Shown: positions 34,705 through 44,666 of the stretch, piece after piece
Layout of the letters: each line of letters starts with the position of its first letter
Position numbering within the stretch: the first letter of the stretch is position 1
Made by a program: the position numbers and the translations under genes
DNA from: Chryseobacterium lactis
GTDB taxonomy: Bacteria > Bacteroidota > Bacteroidia > Flavobacteriales > Weeksellaceae
DNA: 64,000 nucleotides
Direction of reading: 5' to 3'
Assembly: GCF_003815875.1 (NCBI RefSeq)
Contig: NZ_CP033924.1
Coordinates: 806,001 to 870,000 of the forward strand
The notes under the pieces: generated by a model
Databases searched by the model: none
Seen by the model: only the letters and a program-made list of their open reading frames with translations
What the model was told of the DNA's origin: nothing

Positions 34705-37353
34705 TTATTTTGAAACGATAATCTTTTGTGTGTAATCAATTGAATTTCCATTGATTTTTACCACATAAGCTCCATTGATCAGCTTATCAACCCTAATGGT
34801 ATTTTCTTTATTAAGATTGATACTTTCTTTAGAGACAATTTTACCGGTGAAATCATAGATAGCCACGGTTGTAATTCCTGAAAGATTCATTCCTGAAGGA
34901 GTTTTTATAGTAAACTCATTTTTTACAGGGTTTGGATAAATGGCAATTCCTGTTGACTTTGAAACTTCATTTACAGCCAAAACTCCACATTCTGCCGGAA
35001 TAGTCTTATCTTCTACCTGATCATTTAAATCTGGTGCAGGCTGATCAGAACCTAGCCATCTTCCATTGAGCCCACCTGATGAAGCATTAACTCCTAAGCC
35101 TCTTTTAGCAAAAGTTTTCCAAATCATACATTTATCAACACCTCCTGTTCTAGCTTGTTCAGCAGCTAAAATAGCATCTCTTCCCTTCACAAAATTAGGA
35201 TAACATGGCTGCAATTTAAGAGCATTTACTACAAGCTGGAGTACTCTGGCACTTCCACTGTTAGGATCAGCTAAAACATTACTGTTATATCCATATTTTT
35301 CTACATAGTTCCAGTGAAGGTCCCACAGCATGGTAGCCCAAACGAATCCTATACTATGAGAATTTGCTCTGGTAATCTGAGTACCATCTTTTTCGGTATC
35401 ATTATATTTCATCCCATTTGTCTTTCCGTATGTATAATCATTAACAGTAAAATCAGGTGAGTACTGTTTCGGTCTCATTCCTGCCCCATTTATTGGCTGT
35501 TCATAAACAAAAGTTCCCATTCCTCTGGGAACTGAAGCATTATCTCCAGGTCTATTGGTCAACATCAAAGCAAAAAAATCAGACCACCCTTCACCCATCT
35601 GCTCATTTGATATTTTGTAATTTAAACAACCCACAGCTGTGCCGGTAAGACGATTAGAAATGCCATGCCCATATTCGTGAGTGACAATACCATTATCAAG
35701 ACTTCCATCTCTATAGATATAATTGGGCTTATCGTACTTCAATGTTACATTTACAGAAGTAGATGCTAATTGATTAACAATCGCCACACCTTCAGAATTT
35801 TCAATAATTATCGATGGAATAGTAATACTGGAATCACCTCCTGTCATTCCAAGAAAGTTTGTAGAAGTGGCGGCGTTATATATAATTACAGCTTTAGCGC
35901 CTTTTAGCTGAGCATTTTTAACCTTAGCCGCAAAATTGCAAGTTCCGCGTTGTATTAAAGCTATTTTCCCCGCTAAATCCTCAGTGATAGAGGCACATCC
36001 ATCAGTAGGTGTAGTTGTTCCAATATCTCCTGTAACACCAATTACTGTAAGTTTTGGCCCAAAATCCGCAGTTTTACTATTAGGAGTTCTCGATGTATAG
36101 GCGGCAGGTGAATTATAAAAAAGGTTCTGCATATTTCGAGGTTCAAATAAGTACATCTGCATCCTTGGCTTCCAGCCATCATCAGATGTAGTAAAATCAG
36201 CATTATCATACTTCGCCCCGTCTCTTGCTTCAGCTAAGACCGCATCACCACCATTTCCTCCAAGTCCAAAATTATTAGTCTGGAAATTCTTAGCGGTTTC
36301 TGTAAATCCAAATTTATAAAAGACATCATGCACTTTATTATTCACGTAAAACAAGTTGGCTACCGCTGCAGAGGTATAATTCTGTGGTGTTAGTGTGATA
36401 TCCAATGGAAAATCAAAAGCTCTGGAGGCCCCACCATCAGGTGAAAACTGCGGGGTATCCGTTGCATTTTCATCAGTATAAGCATACACATTATTTCCTC
36501 TTGTTATGGTATATTTGTTGGTTCCGTCAGAATGCCATCCTTCAGGAGAAGCAGTAATATCCCACGGATTATTGACTAAAGTTCTATTGCCGAAGTTAGG
36601 AGCTTCCACCGGAAATGCGAATACATTATAAGATGCATCATCAGGAGCCAAAACAAAGTTTTTATTCTGTTGGTTCAGTTCCTTCTGTAGCAGGGGAAAT
36701 ATTGCAGGCTGTATACTTCTCTGTGGTTGATTATTTTCCTCCAAACGTTGATAGGCATCAGAATGAAAATTGCAAGACAACGTTAAATTCTCTTTATACA
36801 AAACAGAGCCGTCATCAGCACTGATAATCACACTCCAAACATTACTCGTTCCTTTTTCTTCAACATCGAAATGATATCCAAGTATCAAAGTTCCATTTTT
36901 CTCAAAATAAACGGTTGTAGTCTTGATCGGTACTTCTTTATCTTCCTTATTTTTAGATGTAGAACTCCCGCGGAATTTCGTGGCCACGCCAGCAACCAAA
37001 GCCTCTTTCTGAGAGTTTTCTTTACCCTTGATACTGCTGGGAAGTGTTTTTATAAATGTATCTGCAAAACTTAGTACTTTTCCTTCTCTGATCAGCACAT
37101 TTGCCGAGCTTCCAAAAATCGGGATTCCGTTGATGGTTTGTTGTATACCAACCACATCTCCTTTAAGGCTCGTGGAATGGTCAACATTAACTACTTTAAA
37201 GGTTTTCAAATCTGCATCTACTCTTTGAAACTGCCCCTTTGAGGAGTTCATATAGTCTTTAATTACCTGCTCCTGATTTTGAGCAAGAATTACTCCTGTA
37301 CTCAGCAGTGAAGTTAAAAGCAGGAGCTTAACAGTCAGTCTAATTTTTATCAT
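34705..37353 (-). CDS. Secreted M36 (fungalysin-like) metallopeptidase with PA insert and T9SS sorting domain
   Basis: The 882-residue protein has a signal peptide, an FTP-type propeptide (about 25-185), and a fungalysin catalytic domain with HEYGH (about 558-562) and a downstream EGWSDFF that supplies the third zinc ligand. A protease-associated (PA) domain (about 430-530, ALIQRGTCNFAAKVKNA) sits inside the catalytic region. The C-terminus is a type A T9SS sorting domain (IYPNPVKNEFTIK ending IIVSK). It is a single gene that interrupts the pigment locus and is not evidently part of it. Confidence 0.92.
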   Translation of the reverse strand: MIKIRLTVKLLLLTSLLSTGVILAQNQEQVIKDYMNSSKGQFQRVDADLKTFKVVNVDHSTSLKGDVVGIQQTINGIPIFGSSANVLIREGKVLSFADTFIKTLPSSIKGKENSQKEALVAGVATKFRGSSTSKNKEDKEVPIKTTTVYFEKNGTLILGYHFDVEEKGTSNVWSVIISADDGSVLYKENLTLSCNFHSDAYQRLEENNQPQRSIQPAIFPLLQKELNQQNKNFVLAPDDASYNVFAFPVEAPNFGNRTLVNNPWDITASPEGWHSDGTNKYTITRGNNVYAYTDENATDTPQFSPDGGASRAFDFPLDITLTPQNYTSAAVANLFYVNNKVHDVFYKFGFTETAKNFQTNNFGLGGNGGDAVLAEARDGAKYDNADFTTSDDGWKPRMQMYLFEPRNMQNLFYNSPAAYTSRTPNSKTADFGPKLTVIGVTGDIGTTTPTDGCASITEDLAGKIALIQRGTCNFAAKVKNAQLKGAKAVIIYNAATSTNFLGMTGGDSSITIPSIIIENSEGVAIVNQLASTSVNVTLKYDKPNYIYRDGSLDNGIVTHEYGHGISNRLTGTAVGCLNYKISNEQMGEGWSDFFALMLTNRPGDNASVPRGMGTFVYEQPINGAGMRPKQYSPDFTVNDYTYGKTNGMKYNDTEKDGTQITRANSHSIGFVWATMLWDLHWNYVEKYGYNSNVLADPNSGSARVLQLVVNALKLQPCYPNFVKGRDAILAAEQARTGGVDKCMIWKTFAKRGLGVNASSGGLNGRWLGSDQPAPDLNDQVEDKTIPAECGVLAVNEVSKSTGIAIYPNPVKNEFTIKTPSGMNLSGITTVAIYDFTGKIVSKESINLNKENTIRVDKLINGAYVVKINGNSIDYTQKIIVSK

Positions 37354-37597
37354 ATCTAATGTTTTTTAAAAGCCTAATTTATAATACAGCAATAAAAAAC
37401 ACAACAAACAATGATATAATTAAAAAAACATCAACTAATTCACAAAAAAAGCAATGAAAAGATTTAAATTTTTCGCTAAAATAATTGTTAAATTATTTTT
37501 TATACGTTTCCTGTACCGAAAATTTGGAATAAAAAGGCATTAATTGTATAGAAATCAATCAAATGTTTACACGATTCTGCCTTAACAAGAGAAAAAA
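37354..37597. other. AT-rich intergenic region, nothing recognised
   Basis: About 245 bp between two minus-strand genes. It should hold the promoter of the M36 gene, but no convincing TTG/TAnnTTTG pair, repeat or ORF is seen. Confidence 0.4.
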
Positions 37598-37963
37598 TTA
37601 TTTATAAACAACATCTGAAAATGACAACGGGCCCATCATGATTGTAACAAATATGGCAATAATGACCAAGGCCAACTGTGTAGTATGATATACTTTTCCC
37701 TTCTCATTTTCACTGATCTCAAAGGTAAATTTGATTTTATCAGGTCTGCTAATGATCCGCCAGGTGAATACAAGAATCACAACATTGAGCAATATCGGTA
37801 AAAAGAGAAACATCTTGCTACCGGAAAGATCCGGATTATTTCCATAGCTATGAATCGTTATCACATCAGGAACCGACTGATAGACCGTGCACAGATAGAT
37901 AAAATAGCAGATAATAATAAGGACGGGAATACAGAATAAGAGTTTTATATATTTAGGAATCAT
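37598..37963 (-). CDS. Small three-helix membrane protein (DUF1648-like)
   Basis: The 121 residues have hydrophobic segments at about 8-28, 52-70 and 94-115. The spacing and the fragment VPDVITIHSYGNNPDLSGSK recall the DUF1648 domain of SdpI-type proteins, but the match is loose. It overlaps the C45 protein gene by four bases and is the last gene of the minus-strand pigment operon as I read it. Function unknown. Confidence 0.55.
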   Translation of the reverse strand: MIPKYIKLLFCIPVLIIICYFIYLCTVYQSVPDVITIHSYGNNPDLSGSKMFLFLPILLNVVILVFTWRIISRPDKIKFTFEISENEKGKVYHTTQLALVIIAIFVTIMMGPLSFSDVVYK

Positions 37964-39675
37964 TTTAATTTCTTCAACGTTTTGTTCAGATATTTTTCTA
38001 CGTCTCTTTTATCCGGAATGGTTGTTATTTCCTTGGTAAGAGCTGTTTCAAATTCTTTTTTTGCCTTGGTATATTGTTTTTTGTAAAAATAATATTTTCC
38101 GGCCATATAATAGCTTTTCCAAAAATCAGGGTTTAAAGACTGATAATGGGTTAAAAAATCATCAGCAAGTATTTCATGATGATCAATCGCATCATTAATT
38201 TTTGAGTTGATCAGCTTATATTCCTGGTAATCTCTGAATTCCTGTGAATCGGCAAACGGATCTTTGGCAATATTTAATCCTGATTTTGAAAAATCATTTT
38301 TTTGAATTCCTTTATCAGAAAATATTTCATTCAAATCATAGCACACAAATTCTCCCAATTGGTAAGGATTAGAAGAAACCCAAACCAATCTTTTCTGAGG
38401 TGAGAAGATCACAGCATGGTGGGCCAGAAGCTGATTTAATGCTTTTTCGTTTCCATAGCCAATCTTTTCATCTTTTAACCCGGATCGGTTTCTGAGAATA
38501 GCAGCCATTTTTTCGGGATTAAGCTTTGGTTCTTCCTGTAAAAGTTCCTGAAGCTTTTCATACCGGTACGCTGAATGACTTTCCTCAATGTGCTTCTGGT
38601 TTTTAAGATCATCCTTATACGCTTCTGACTGAAAATGATTGGTACAAAGAACTTTACTTGTATTTTGCACCCGATAGACTCCAAAGTTTTTGGGTGAAAC
38701 TTCAATAATGACCGCATTTTTATCGGCTGCACTTCCCACGAGAATGGATTCTGAAACGAAAACTTTCCTTTTTTTAGCAATCGCAATGGCTTCTTCAATG
38801 TTCCCTGCAAATTGCAGAATCTCCCTGGTAACAAGAGAAATGGGTGTCTTTGCCGTCAGCGGGATTTTCGATTTCCCTGCGTTGATGGTGACTGTAATTC
38901 CTTTTTTATTCATTCCGGATACAACACCAATCATTCCCGGCCAGCTTACGGACATATAGGGAATTCCGTTTTCCGGTTCTACAAATTCTACCAGTTTATT
39001 TTTGGCAAAATCATCGCCTACATAAAAATCAAAATTTCGTCCGATCAGGAGATCCCCGTCTTCTGAATTCTCATTCCAGACCGCAAGCGAAGTGCAGCCT
39101 ACCATAGCAAGATCCTGCAAAGCATGCCCAATATCATGTGCCCCGTGGAGATACAAATTCCTTAAATATTTGGGAGCAATAAAATTATATTTATCAGATG
39201 AGTATTGTGATAAACCATATAATTCTACCTGATAATCTTCCCTCACATTGAGATACATCTTTCTGTTGTACCATTTTAAAAATCCTCTCAGCAATCTCTG
39301 TTTGAATTTTGAAGGTACAAATCCTTCCACTTTTGAAAAAAAGATTTCCTCTTGTTTCTGCATCAGACTTTGAGTCAGTGCACCGTTATTGTAACCCAGC
39401 TGTAAAGGATTTCCTTTGATGTACAATTCCCAGAGCTGTTGTTTATTTTTAGTCAGAAAATTCTGATTGTAGCTAAATGTGGTGTCGTTAATTTGAGTTA
39501 CTTTCGGAGTTTCCAGTGAATATTCTTTGACATCAGGAATATGGGTAATTGATTTTTTAATACCACAGGAAATCAGATTAACAAGCAGGAATAAGCAGCA
39601 CAATACTTTGATTTGTTTCCCGCAGAAAGAACTACTTGCTTCACTCTGAATGACAGACTGCCTATTACTTCCCAT
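37960..39675 (-). CDS. Lipoprotein with C45 autoproteolytic acyltransferase/hydrolase domain
   Basis: This 571-residue protein has a signal peptide with lipobox LISC (Cys37), so it should sit on a membrane as a lipoprotein. A C45 (acyl-CoA:6-APA acyltransferase-like, Ntn) domain follows; the probable nucleophile formed by self-cleavage is Cys194 in MVGCTSLAVW, with GRNFDFYVG after it. The last ~70 residues look like a TPR pair. The start ATG overlaps the desaturase-like gene by 11 bp. The first ~20 residues lie in DNA resembling half of the TGTCATTC repeat. Ntn acyltransferases can form or cut amide or ester bonds, so it is one candidate for acyl transfer in flexirubin assembly. Confidence 0.75.
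   Translation of the reverse strand: MGSNRQSVIQSEASSSFCGKQIKVLCCLFLLVNLISCGIKKSITHIPDVKEYSLETPKVTQINDTTFSYNQNFLTKNKQQLWELYIKGNPLQLGYNNGALTQSLMQKQEEIFFSKVEGFVPSKFKQRLLRGFLKWYNRKMYLNVREDYQVELYGLSQYSSDKYNFIAPKYLRNLYLHGAHDIGHALQDLAMVGCTSLAVWNENSEDGDLLIGRNFDFYVGDDFAKNKLVEFVEPENGIPYMSVSWPGMIGVVSGMNKKGITVTINAGKSKIPLTAKTPISLVTREILQFAGNIEEAIAIAKKRKVFVSESILVGSAADKNAVIIEVSPKNFGVYRVQNTSKVLCTNHFQSEAYKDDLKNQKHIEESHSAYRYEKLQELLQEEPKLNPEKMAAILRNRSGLKDEKIGYGNEKALNQLLAHHAVIFSPQKRLVWVSSNPYQLGEFVCYDLNEIFSDKGIQKNDFSKSGLNIAKDPFADSQEFRDYQEYKLINSKINDAIDHHEILADDFLTHYQSLNPDFWKSYYMAGKYYFYKKQYTKAKKEFETALTKEITTIPDKRDVEKYLNKTLKKLK
39624..39656. repeat. Degenerate half of the TGTCATTC repeat inside the C45 gene start
   Basis: On the plus strand AGAACTACTTGCTTCACTC followed by TGAATGACA resembles the right half of the dispersed repeat (ATTCTTCATTTCGCTTC...GAATGACA at 30535-30568). 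It encodes part of the first 20 residues of the C45 protein. Confidence 0.45.
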
Positions 39676-41200
39676 CAGTATTTTTAATCATTTGTGTTAA
39701 TCTTTCATCGATCAAATTTTTTCCTACAATTTCAGCACAGGTATTAAAAGCCCCGATTGTTACCCCCAGAATTCCGTGCATGTTCACCGACTGGCCTGTC
39801 AAAAAAAGATTATCTATTTTCGTACGGGGGGAAACCATGGTTTTAAGAGGATTATCTGAGTTTTTCATATATCCATACATATTTCCCTCAAAACTTCCGA
39901 TATAATCACGATAAGACAGCGGTGAAGAGGTATAAATATTTTTAATTGCCCGTCTTAAATTAGGAATTCTTTTTTCTAAGGCATCGAGCATCCGCTCTGT
40001 CTTTTCCAGCTTAAATTTTTCGTATTGCTCTCCTCTTTCATGTTCATCAGCTACAGTATTGAACGTTTTTTCCCACTTTTTAACCTCATCAAAATCCATA
40101 TATGAAATCGCAGTCATACTTTCTGCAAACTCAGGATGATGTTTTGATGGTGTTGATGAAAGCATATACGTTTCAGGCCATGCCTTTTTTTGATAGCGGG
40201 AAGCATTCCAAACGTGATCTTCCGAGGAATAATGATAGATATTATAATTGAAATTTGGAAGACTGTGAGGTTTTAAAATCAAATAAACACTGAAGCATGA
40301 AGGAACCGGCTTCCAGCTTAAAACCCTGTTCAGAAAAGATTTTTTTAACCTTTCCTCTCCAATCAGCCGAATGGTGGAACGGATTTCAATATTGGAAATA
40401 AATTGCTTGGCAGCATATTCTTTTTCATTTGCTGTTTTTACCGATGTCAGCACATTATTTTCATTAAAAATGAACTCAGAAACCTCAGCATGTTTGTGGA
40501 CTTCTGCCCCGTATTCACGAAGTTTCCTGATCAACAGTTTAGAAATCTGGCTTCCTCCTTTTACACATTTGTAAGCACTTTGGATGTATGAATTCACCGT
40601 AAGGGCATGCACATAGAAAGGAACATTCTCAGAATCTCCGGCGTACAAAAAATTAGAACCCAATAAGACCGCCTGAAGTTTTTTATCAGATGTAACGGAT
40701 TCTATAAATCTTTTGGTATTTAAATGAAGAATTTCCTCATTGTAATGGTCTTTTCCAACTACATGATATCTCGGAAACTGACTGCAGACATACTGAATTT
40801 CTTCACAATAATTTTCAAGGTTTTCTTTTTCTTCGGGAAAATATCGGGTGAGCTGTTCTACAAAATTTTCGTATCCCTGCGCATGAGGATATTCTATAGT
40901 ATCATCATCAAATGAGATCCTGTCATACCCGTCCTCATCCATTTTCTGAAGCTCAAGATCTTCCATGATTTCGAGATAGGTAAAGAACCGGTTAAGATTC
41001 TGACCTTCAGAAAGACCGCCTAAGTAATGAACTCCGGTATCGAAAATAAGTTTATCCCGTGAAAAAGTTTGAAGATTCCCCCCATACTGGTTGTTTTTCT
41101 CCAGCACACAGACACTTAGTCCTTCTTTCGCCAAAATAAGAGCCGAAACAAGACCTCCCAATCCGCTGCCGATTACAAGTATGTCATATTCTTTCTTCAA
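39665..41200 (-). CDS. FAD-dependent phytoene desaturase/retinol saturase-like oxidoreductase
   Basis: The 511-residue flavoprotein has the dinucleotide-binding motif VIGSGLGGLVSALILA at residues 8-23, then LEKNNQYGGNLQTFS and TGVHYLGG, typical of the CrtI/CrtISO/retinol-saturase family. The C-terminus has the FAD-binding FLTGQSVNMHGILG. I found no ATG in frame before the motif; the start is a TTG at 41200. In a pigment locus it may isomerise or desaturate the polyene, although no carotenoid genes are present. It overlaps the C45 gene by 11 bp. Confidence 0.8.
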   Translation of the reverse strand: MKKEYDILVIGSGLGGLVSALILAKEGLSVCVLEKNNQYGGNLQTFSRDKLIFDTGVHYLGGLSEGQNLNRFFTYLEIMEDLELQKMDEDGYDRISFDDDTIEYPHAQGYENFVEQLTRYFPEEKENLENYCEEIQYVCSQFPRYHVVGKDHYNEEILHLNTKRFIESVTSDKKLQAVLLGSNFLYAGDSENVPFYVHALTVNSYIQSAYKCVKGGSQISKLLIRKLREYGAEVHKHAEVSEFIFNENNVLTSVKTANEKEYAAKQFISNIEIRSTIRLIGEERLKKSFLNRVLSWKPVPSCFSVYLILKPHSLPNFNYNIYHYSSEDHVWNASRYQKKAWPETYMLSSTPSKHHPEFAESMTAISYMDFDEVKKWEKTFNTVADEHERGEQYEKFKLEKTERMLDALEKRIPNLRRAIKNIYTSSPLSYRDYIGSFEGNMYGYMKNSDNPLKTMVSPRTKIDNLFLTGQSVNMHGILGVTIGAFNTCAEIVGKNLIDERLTQMIKNTDGK

Positions 41201-41372
41201 GGGGAATGTGTTTATTAATAAGAGATTGAGAAATTAAGAAATTCGCGTATTATTTGTTATCAATAGACAGGAAAATTCTATCTGGTAAATAGTATCTGAT
41301 GATCTTAGATTCTCAATAAATCTTAGTAGTTGTTAGTTTTTTTGTTAGTTTTAGGAGATAAAAATAGAAAAA
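41201..41372. other. Short intergenic region, nothing recognised
   Basis: About 170 AT-rich bp between the acyltransferase and the desaturase-like gene on the same strand. No terminator hairpin, promoter pair or ORF is clear. Confidence 0.4.
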
Positions 41373-42257
41373 TTAATCAACATCATCCCAAAAATCGAAA
41401 TAATTAAACCACTGGAGAGGATATTTTTTTACCATCACCTCCAGATTTTGAACATAAGACTGCAGAAGTCCTTGTGAATCGCGATTTTTAATATTCTGTG
41501 CAACACGGGCATAGAGATGATAATGAAGATTTTTTTCCTTCATTACATACACATATACTACGGGTACGCCCAGTCGGGAAGCGATCAGAAAAGGACCGGC
41601 AGGAAATCTGGCACTTTTCCCCAGCAGTTCTGCTTCAAGATATTTAGATCCTTCAAAATAACGGTCTCCCGTAAAGCAAATGAGTTCGTTGTTGGATAAT
41701 GCCTGATTGATTTCAAAGATATGCGACATATCTTCTCTGACATAAATGAATTTAATATTACTTTTTTTAACAGCTACCGTTTCAAGATATTCTTTGATCA
41801 CTGTAACTTCCTGATCTGTAGTAACCAGATTAATCTGGCAATCGAAATCAATATCTGCAAAAAAGTGTTCAGCAATTTCAAAATTACCGATATGAGCACT
41901 GATCAAAACCCCTCCCTTTTTGGCTGCTAAAAGGTTTCTCAGGTTTTCAATCCCATCAAATTCGTAGGTATATTTTTCTCTTAACCCGGCAGAGATCGCC
42001 GTTTTATCAATAAGAATTTTTCCGAATGTGAAATAGCTTTTAAATATTGAAGATTTTGCTTTCCAATATCCATAGCTCAATCTTCTCTGGAAATAGTAAA
42101 GAATATATTGGTTACTTTTCTTCTGAAAGAGTGTGTAGTACGCAGCTACAAAGTATAATACGAAATATGAACTTTTGATCCCGATATTTCTAATACACCA
42201 GACGAATATTCTGTATCCCGATACCGTCCCTTTAGATTTACCTTTCCACTTGTTCAT
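41373..42257 (-). CDS. LpxL/HtrB-type acyltransferase
   Basis: This 294-residue protein has one hydrophobic segment (about 30-44) and the HX4E motif AHIGNFE (His122, Glu127) of the lipid A late acyltransferase family. It continues with TGDRYFEGSKYLEAELLG and FPAGPFLIASRLG. Family members transfer acyl chains from ACP to a lipid hydroxyl. In aryl polyene-type loci such proteins are thought to attach the polyene to a lipid or to a second ring, so it is a serious candidate for ester formation. A palindromic repeat separates it from acyl carrier protein 2. Confidence 0.8.
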   Translation of the reverse strand: MNKWKGKSKGTVSGYRIFVWCIRNIGIKSSYFVLYFVAAYYTLFQKKSNQYILYYFQRRLSYGYWKAKSSIFKSYFTFGKILIDKTAISAGLREKYTYEFDGIENLRNLLAAKKGGVLISAHIGNFEIAEHFFADIDFDCQINLVTTDQEVTVIKEYLETVAVKKSNIKFIYVREDMSHIFEINQALSNNELICFTGDRYFEGSKYLEAELLGKSARFPAGPFLIASRLGVPVVYVYVMKEKNLHYHLYARVAQNIKNRDSQGLLQSYVQNLEVMVKKYPLQWFNYFDFWDDVD

Positions 42258-42261
42258 AAAT

Positions 42262-42355
42262 ACATTTTATCAATATAACAGTATACCAATGTAACAATAT
42301 CATGAGTATGGCCTGCACACTGTTCTATTATCACATTGGTACCTTTTAAAGAATT
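42262..42355. repeat. Palindromic repeat of ~10-bp units, copy C
   Basis: Left arm ATCAATATAACAGTATACC then AATGTAACAATATC; right arm, opposite strand, GGTACCAATGTGATAATAG then AACAGTGTGCAGGCC. It lies between acyl carrier protein 2 and the LpxL-type gene. Confidence 0.55.
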
Positions 42356-42371
42356 AAGATTGATTCAATAA

Positions 42372-42626
42372 TTACGCGTTTTTTTCAGCAATCTTATTTT
42401 CAATCGTTGTATAGAAATCATCGAATGTCACCATTTTTTTGAAATCGGCTTCTCCCAATTTCACTCCAAAATTAGATTCGATAACCACTACCATATCAAT
42501 ATAATCTAAGCTGTCTAAGCCTAATGTTGTTTTAAGATTTGCTTCGTTGCTGATCTCGTCTCCGTCTACTTCGAATTCGTTCACTAAAAAATCATTTACG
42601 ATAGCAACAATTTTTCCCCTTTCCAT
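42372..42626 (-). CDS. Acyl carrier protein 2
   Basis: The ATG at 42626 is preferred over an upstream TTG; it lies four bases after the KS 3 stop and gives 84 residues. The phosphopantetheine site is Ser39 in TTLGLDSLDYID. This type fits bacterial FabF/AcpP-like carriers closely and sits in the ammonia-lyase operon, so it may carry the coumaroyl starter. That is inferred from the neighbours. Confidence 0.88.
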   Translation of the reverse strand: MERGKIVAIVNDFLVNEFEVDGDEISNEANLKTTLGLDSLDYIDMVVVIESNFGVKLGEADFKKMVTFDDFYTTIENKIAEKNA

Positions 42627-42630
42627 GTTT

Positions 42631-43851
42631 TTAATCAAATTTTTTAACTATTAATGCAGAATTGGTTCCCCCAAAACCAAAAGAATTCGACAAAAATACA
42701 TCAATTTTTTGATTTTTTGTTTTTGCGACTAAATTTATCTTTGCAATCTCATTATCAGGATTTTCCAGATTAATATTAGGGGCTACAAAATCATTCTGCA
42801 TCATCAGAATTGAGTAGATAACTTCACTTGCGCCGGCCATCCAGCACTCGTGTCCTGTCATAGATTTGGTAGAACTTACCGGAACTTCGCTTCCAAAAAT
42901 CTCATAGATCGCTTTTGCCTCATTGGCGTCACCAATGGGAGTAGAAGTTGCATGCGCATTGATATAATCGATATCTGAAGCCTTTAATCCCGATTGTTGT
43001 AAGGCTCTGTTCATTGCTAAAGCCGGCCCGTCAACATTGGGTGTCGAAATATGCCCTCCGTTTGAAGAGAACCCGTAGCCGATAATTTCAGCAATAATCG
43101 GAACTCCCCTTCTTTGAGCAGATTCTAAACTTTCAACGATTAAAGATGCCGCTCCTCCACTAGGAATCAAGCCGTCTCTTCCGGCATCAAAAGGTCTTGA
43201 TGCTTTCGTAGGCTCATCTTCTCTGGCGGAGAACACTCCTAATCCATCAAAACTTGCCATGGAATATTTATTGGTTTCCTGAGCGCCGCCACAGATAATC
43301 ATATCCTGAAAACCATTCTTAATCATCATATAAGCCAATCCCAGAGAATGAGATCCGCTTGCACAGGCTGCACTGATGGTAAGATTGATTCCTTTTAATT
43401 TAAAAATCGTGGAAAGGTTCATGGTCACCGTAGAGTTCATTGATTTGAAAATCGCTCCCGATCCCATCAATGTTGTATCTTTCTTTTCCCTTGCAATGTC
43501 TATAGATTCTACGACTGCCTGGGAAACACTGTCATTTCCGTATAAAATTCCTACTTCATGAGAATCTAAAAATGTTTCGTCAAGATTCGCCTGTTTCAAC
43601 GCATCGGTAGTAGCCATGAAAGCATATTCGCTTTCTTCGCCCATACTCACACGCTGACGTCTGTTCAGGAGATTTTTAAGATCCGGCTTGGGAACAACGC
43701 CTGTAAGCCCTGACCTGAAACCGAATTCTTTTCTATCCTGATCTAAAATAATACCGGATTTTCCTTGGTATAGGGATTCCCTGACCTCTTCTAAAGATGT
43801 CCCGATGCAGGAATAAATTCCCATTCCGGTAATTACAACCCTATTTTCCAT
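42631..43851 (-). CDS. FabF-like beta-ketoacyl-ACP synthase with complete triad (KS 3)
   Basis: The 406-residue enzyme has Cys163 (SAACASGS), His300 (INAHATSTP) and His334 (MTGHECWMAG). It sits in a compact unit with ketoreductase and acyl carrier protein 2 (stop-to-start gaps of 1 and 4 bp). This could be the ketosynthase that starts extension of the aryl starter or a general elongating enzyme, as ApeR-type enzymes do in aryl polyene systems. Confidence 0.9.
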   Translation of the reverse strand: MENRVVITGMGIYSCIGTSLEEVRESLYQGKSGIILDQDRKEFGFRSGLTGVVPKPDLKNLLNRRQRVSMGEESEYAFMATTDALKQANLDETFLDSHEVGILYGNDSVSQAVVESIDIAREKKDTTLMGSGAIFKSMNSTVTMNLSTIFKLKGINLTISAACASGSHSLGLAYMMIKNGFQDMIICGGAQETNKYSMASFDGLGVFSAREDEPTKASRPFDAGRDGLIPSGGAASLIVESLESAQRRGVPIIAEIIGYGFSSNGGHISTPNVDGPALAMNRALQQSGLKASDIDYINAHATSTPIGDANEAKAIYEIFGSEVPVSSTKSMTGHECWMAGASEVIYSILMMQNDFVAPNINLENPDNEIAKINLVAKTKNQKIDVFLSNSFGFGGTNSALIVKKFD

Positions 43852-43852
43852 G

Positions 43853-44584
43853 TTATGAATAAATTCCTCCGTTAATATTAATCACTTCTCCTGTAATGTA
43901 TGAAGCTTTTTTTGAAGCTAAAAATGCGACAAGATCAGCGACTTCTTCTGCCTCACCAAATCTGTTGGCAGGAATCATGGCCTTAAGTTCATCTTCATTA
44001 AACTCCTGAGTCATATCTGTTTTGATAAAACCTGGAGCTACCGCATTCACAGTAACATTTCTTTTGGCAACCTCTTGTGCGAGAGCTTTTGTTGCTCCTA
44101 CCAAAGCACCCTTTGCAGCAGAATAATTCGTCTGTCCGGCTGTACCTTTTACCCCCGAAACTGAAACCATATTGATGATTCTTCCGTATTTGTTACGTAA
44201 CAGCTTTTGGATAAAGAAATTGGTAACATTGAAAAACCCATCTAAACTTGTATTAATGACACTGTTCCAGTCTTCTTTCTGCATCCACATAAACAGTCCA
44301 TCTCTTGTGATACCTGCGTTATTGACAATGACTTCTACTACTGCATCAGGGTTTTTCTCCTGCCAGTCTGTCAGAACAGTTTGTGTTTCTTCCGTATTAC
44401 CAACATCAAATTTAAGGATTTCTCCGGTGGCACCAAGTTCTTGTACTTTGGCAAGAGTTTCCTTTGCCGCAGCTTCGTTGGAAGTGTAGTTGATCAGTAT
44501 GTGATAGTTTTTCTCTTCAGCCAGTTTTATACAGATCGCTCTCCCGATTCCGCGGGAGCCTCCTGTTACAATTGCACATTTCAT
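43853..44584 (-). CDS. FabG-like 3-oxoacyl-ACP reductase
   Basis: This 243-residue short-chain dehydrogenase has the NADPH-binding TGGSRGIGRA, NNAG, and the catalytic Ser141, Tyr154, Lys158 (NYSAAKG). It would reduce the 3-oxo group formed in each extension round before dehydration, matching ApeQ of aryl polyene systems. It is the only ketoreductase in the locus, so all rounds probably rely on it or on the housekeeping FabG. Confidence 0.92.
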   Translation of the reverse strand: MKCAIVTGGSRGIGRAICIKLAEEKNYHILINYTSNEAAAKETLAKVQELGATGEILKFDVGNTEETQTVLTDWQEKNPDAVVEVIVNNAGITRDGLFMWMQKEDWNSVINTSLDGFFNVTNFFIQKLLRNKYGRIINMVSVSGVKGTAGQTNYSAAKGALVGATKALAQEVAKRNVTVNAVAPGFIKTDMTQEFNEDELKAMIPANRFGEAEEVADLVAFLASKKASYITGEVININGGIYS

Positions 44585-44666
44585 GCGTTAGTGTTTATTT
44601 CGTTTTAGTTTTTTTAAGTTTAGCTTTGTATCTATTGATTAATAGACAATTGATCAAGGCTAATAG

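Noticed and set aside
39665..41200. Carotenoid desaturase as part of a carotenoid cluster
   Set aside because: No phytoene synthase, lycopene cyclase or other carotenoid gene occurs in the window; the flexirubin context explains it better.
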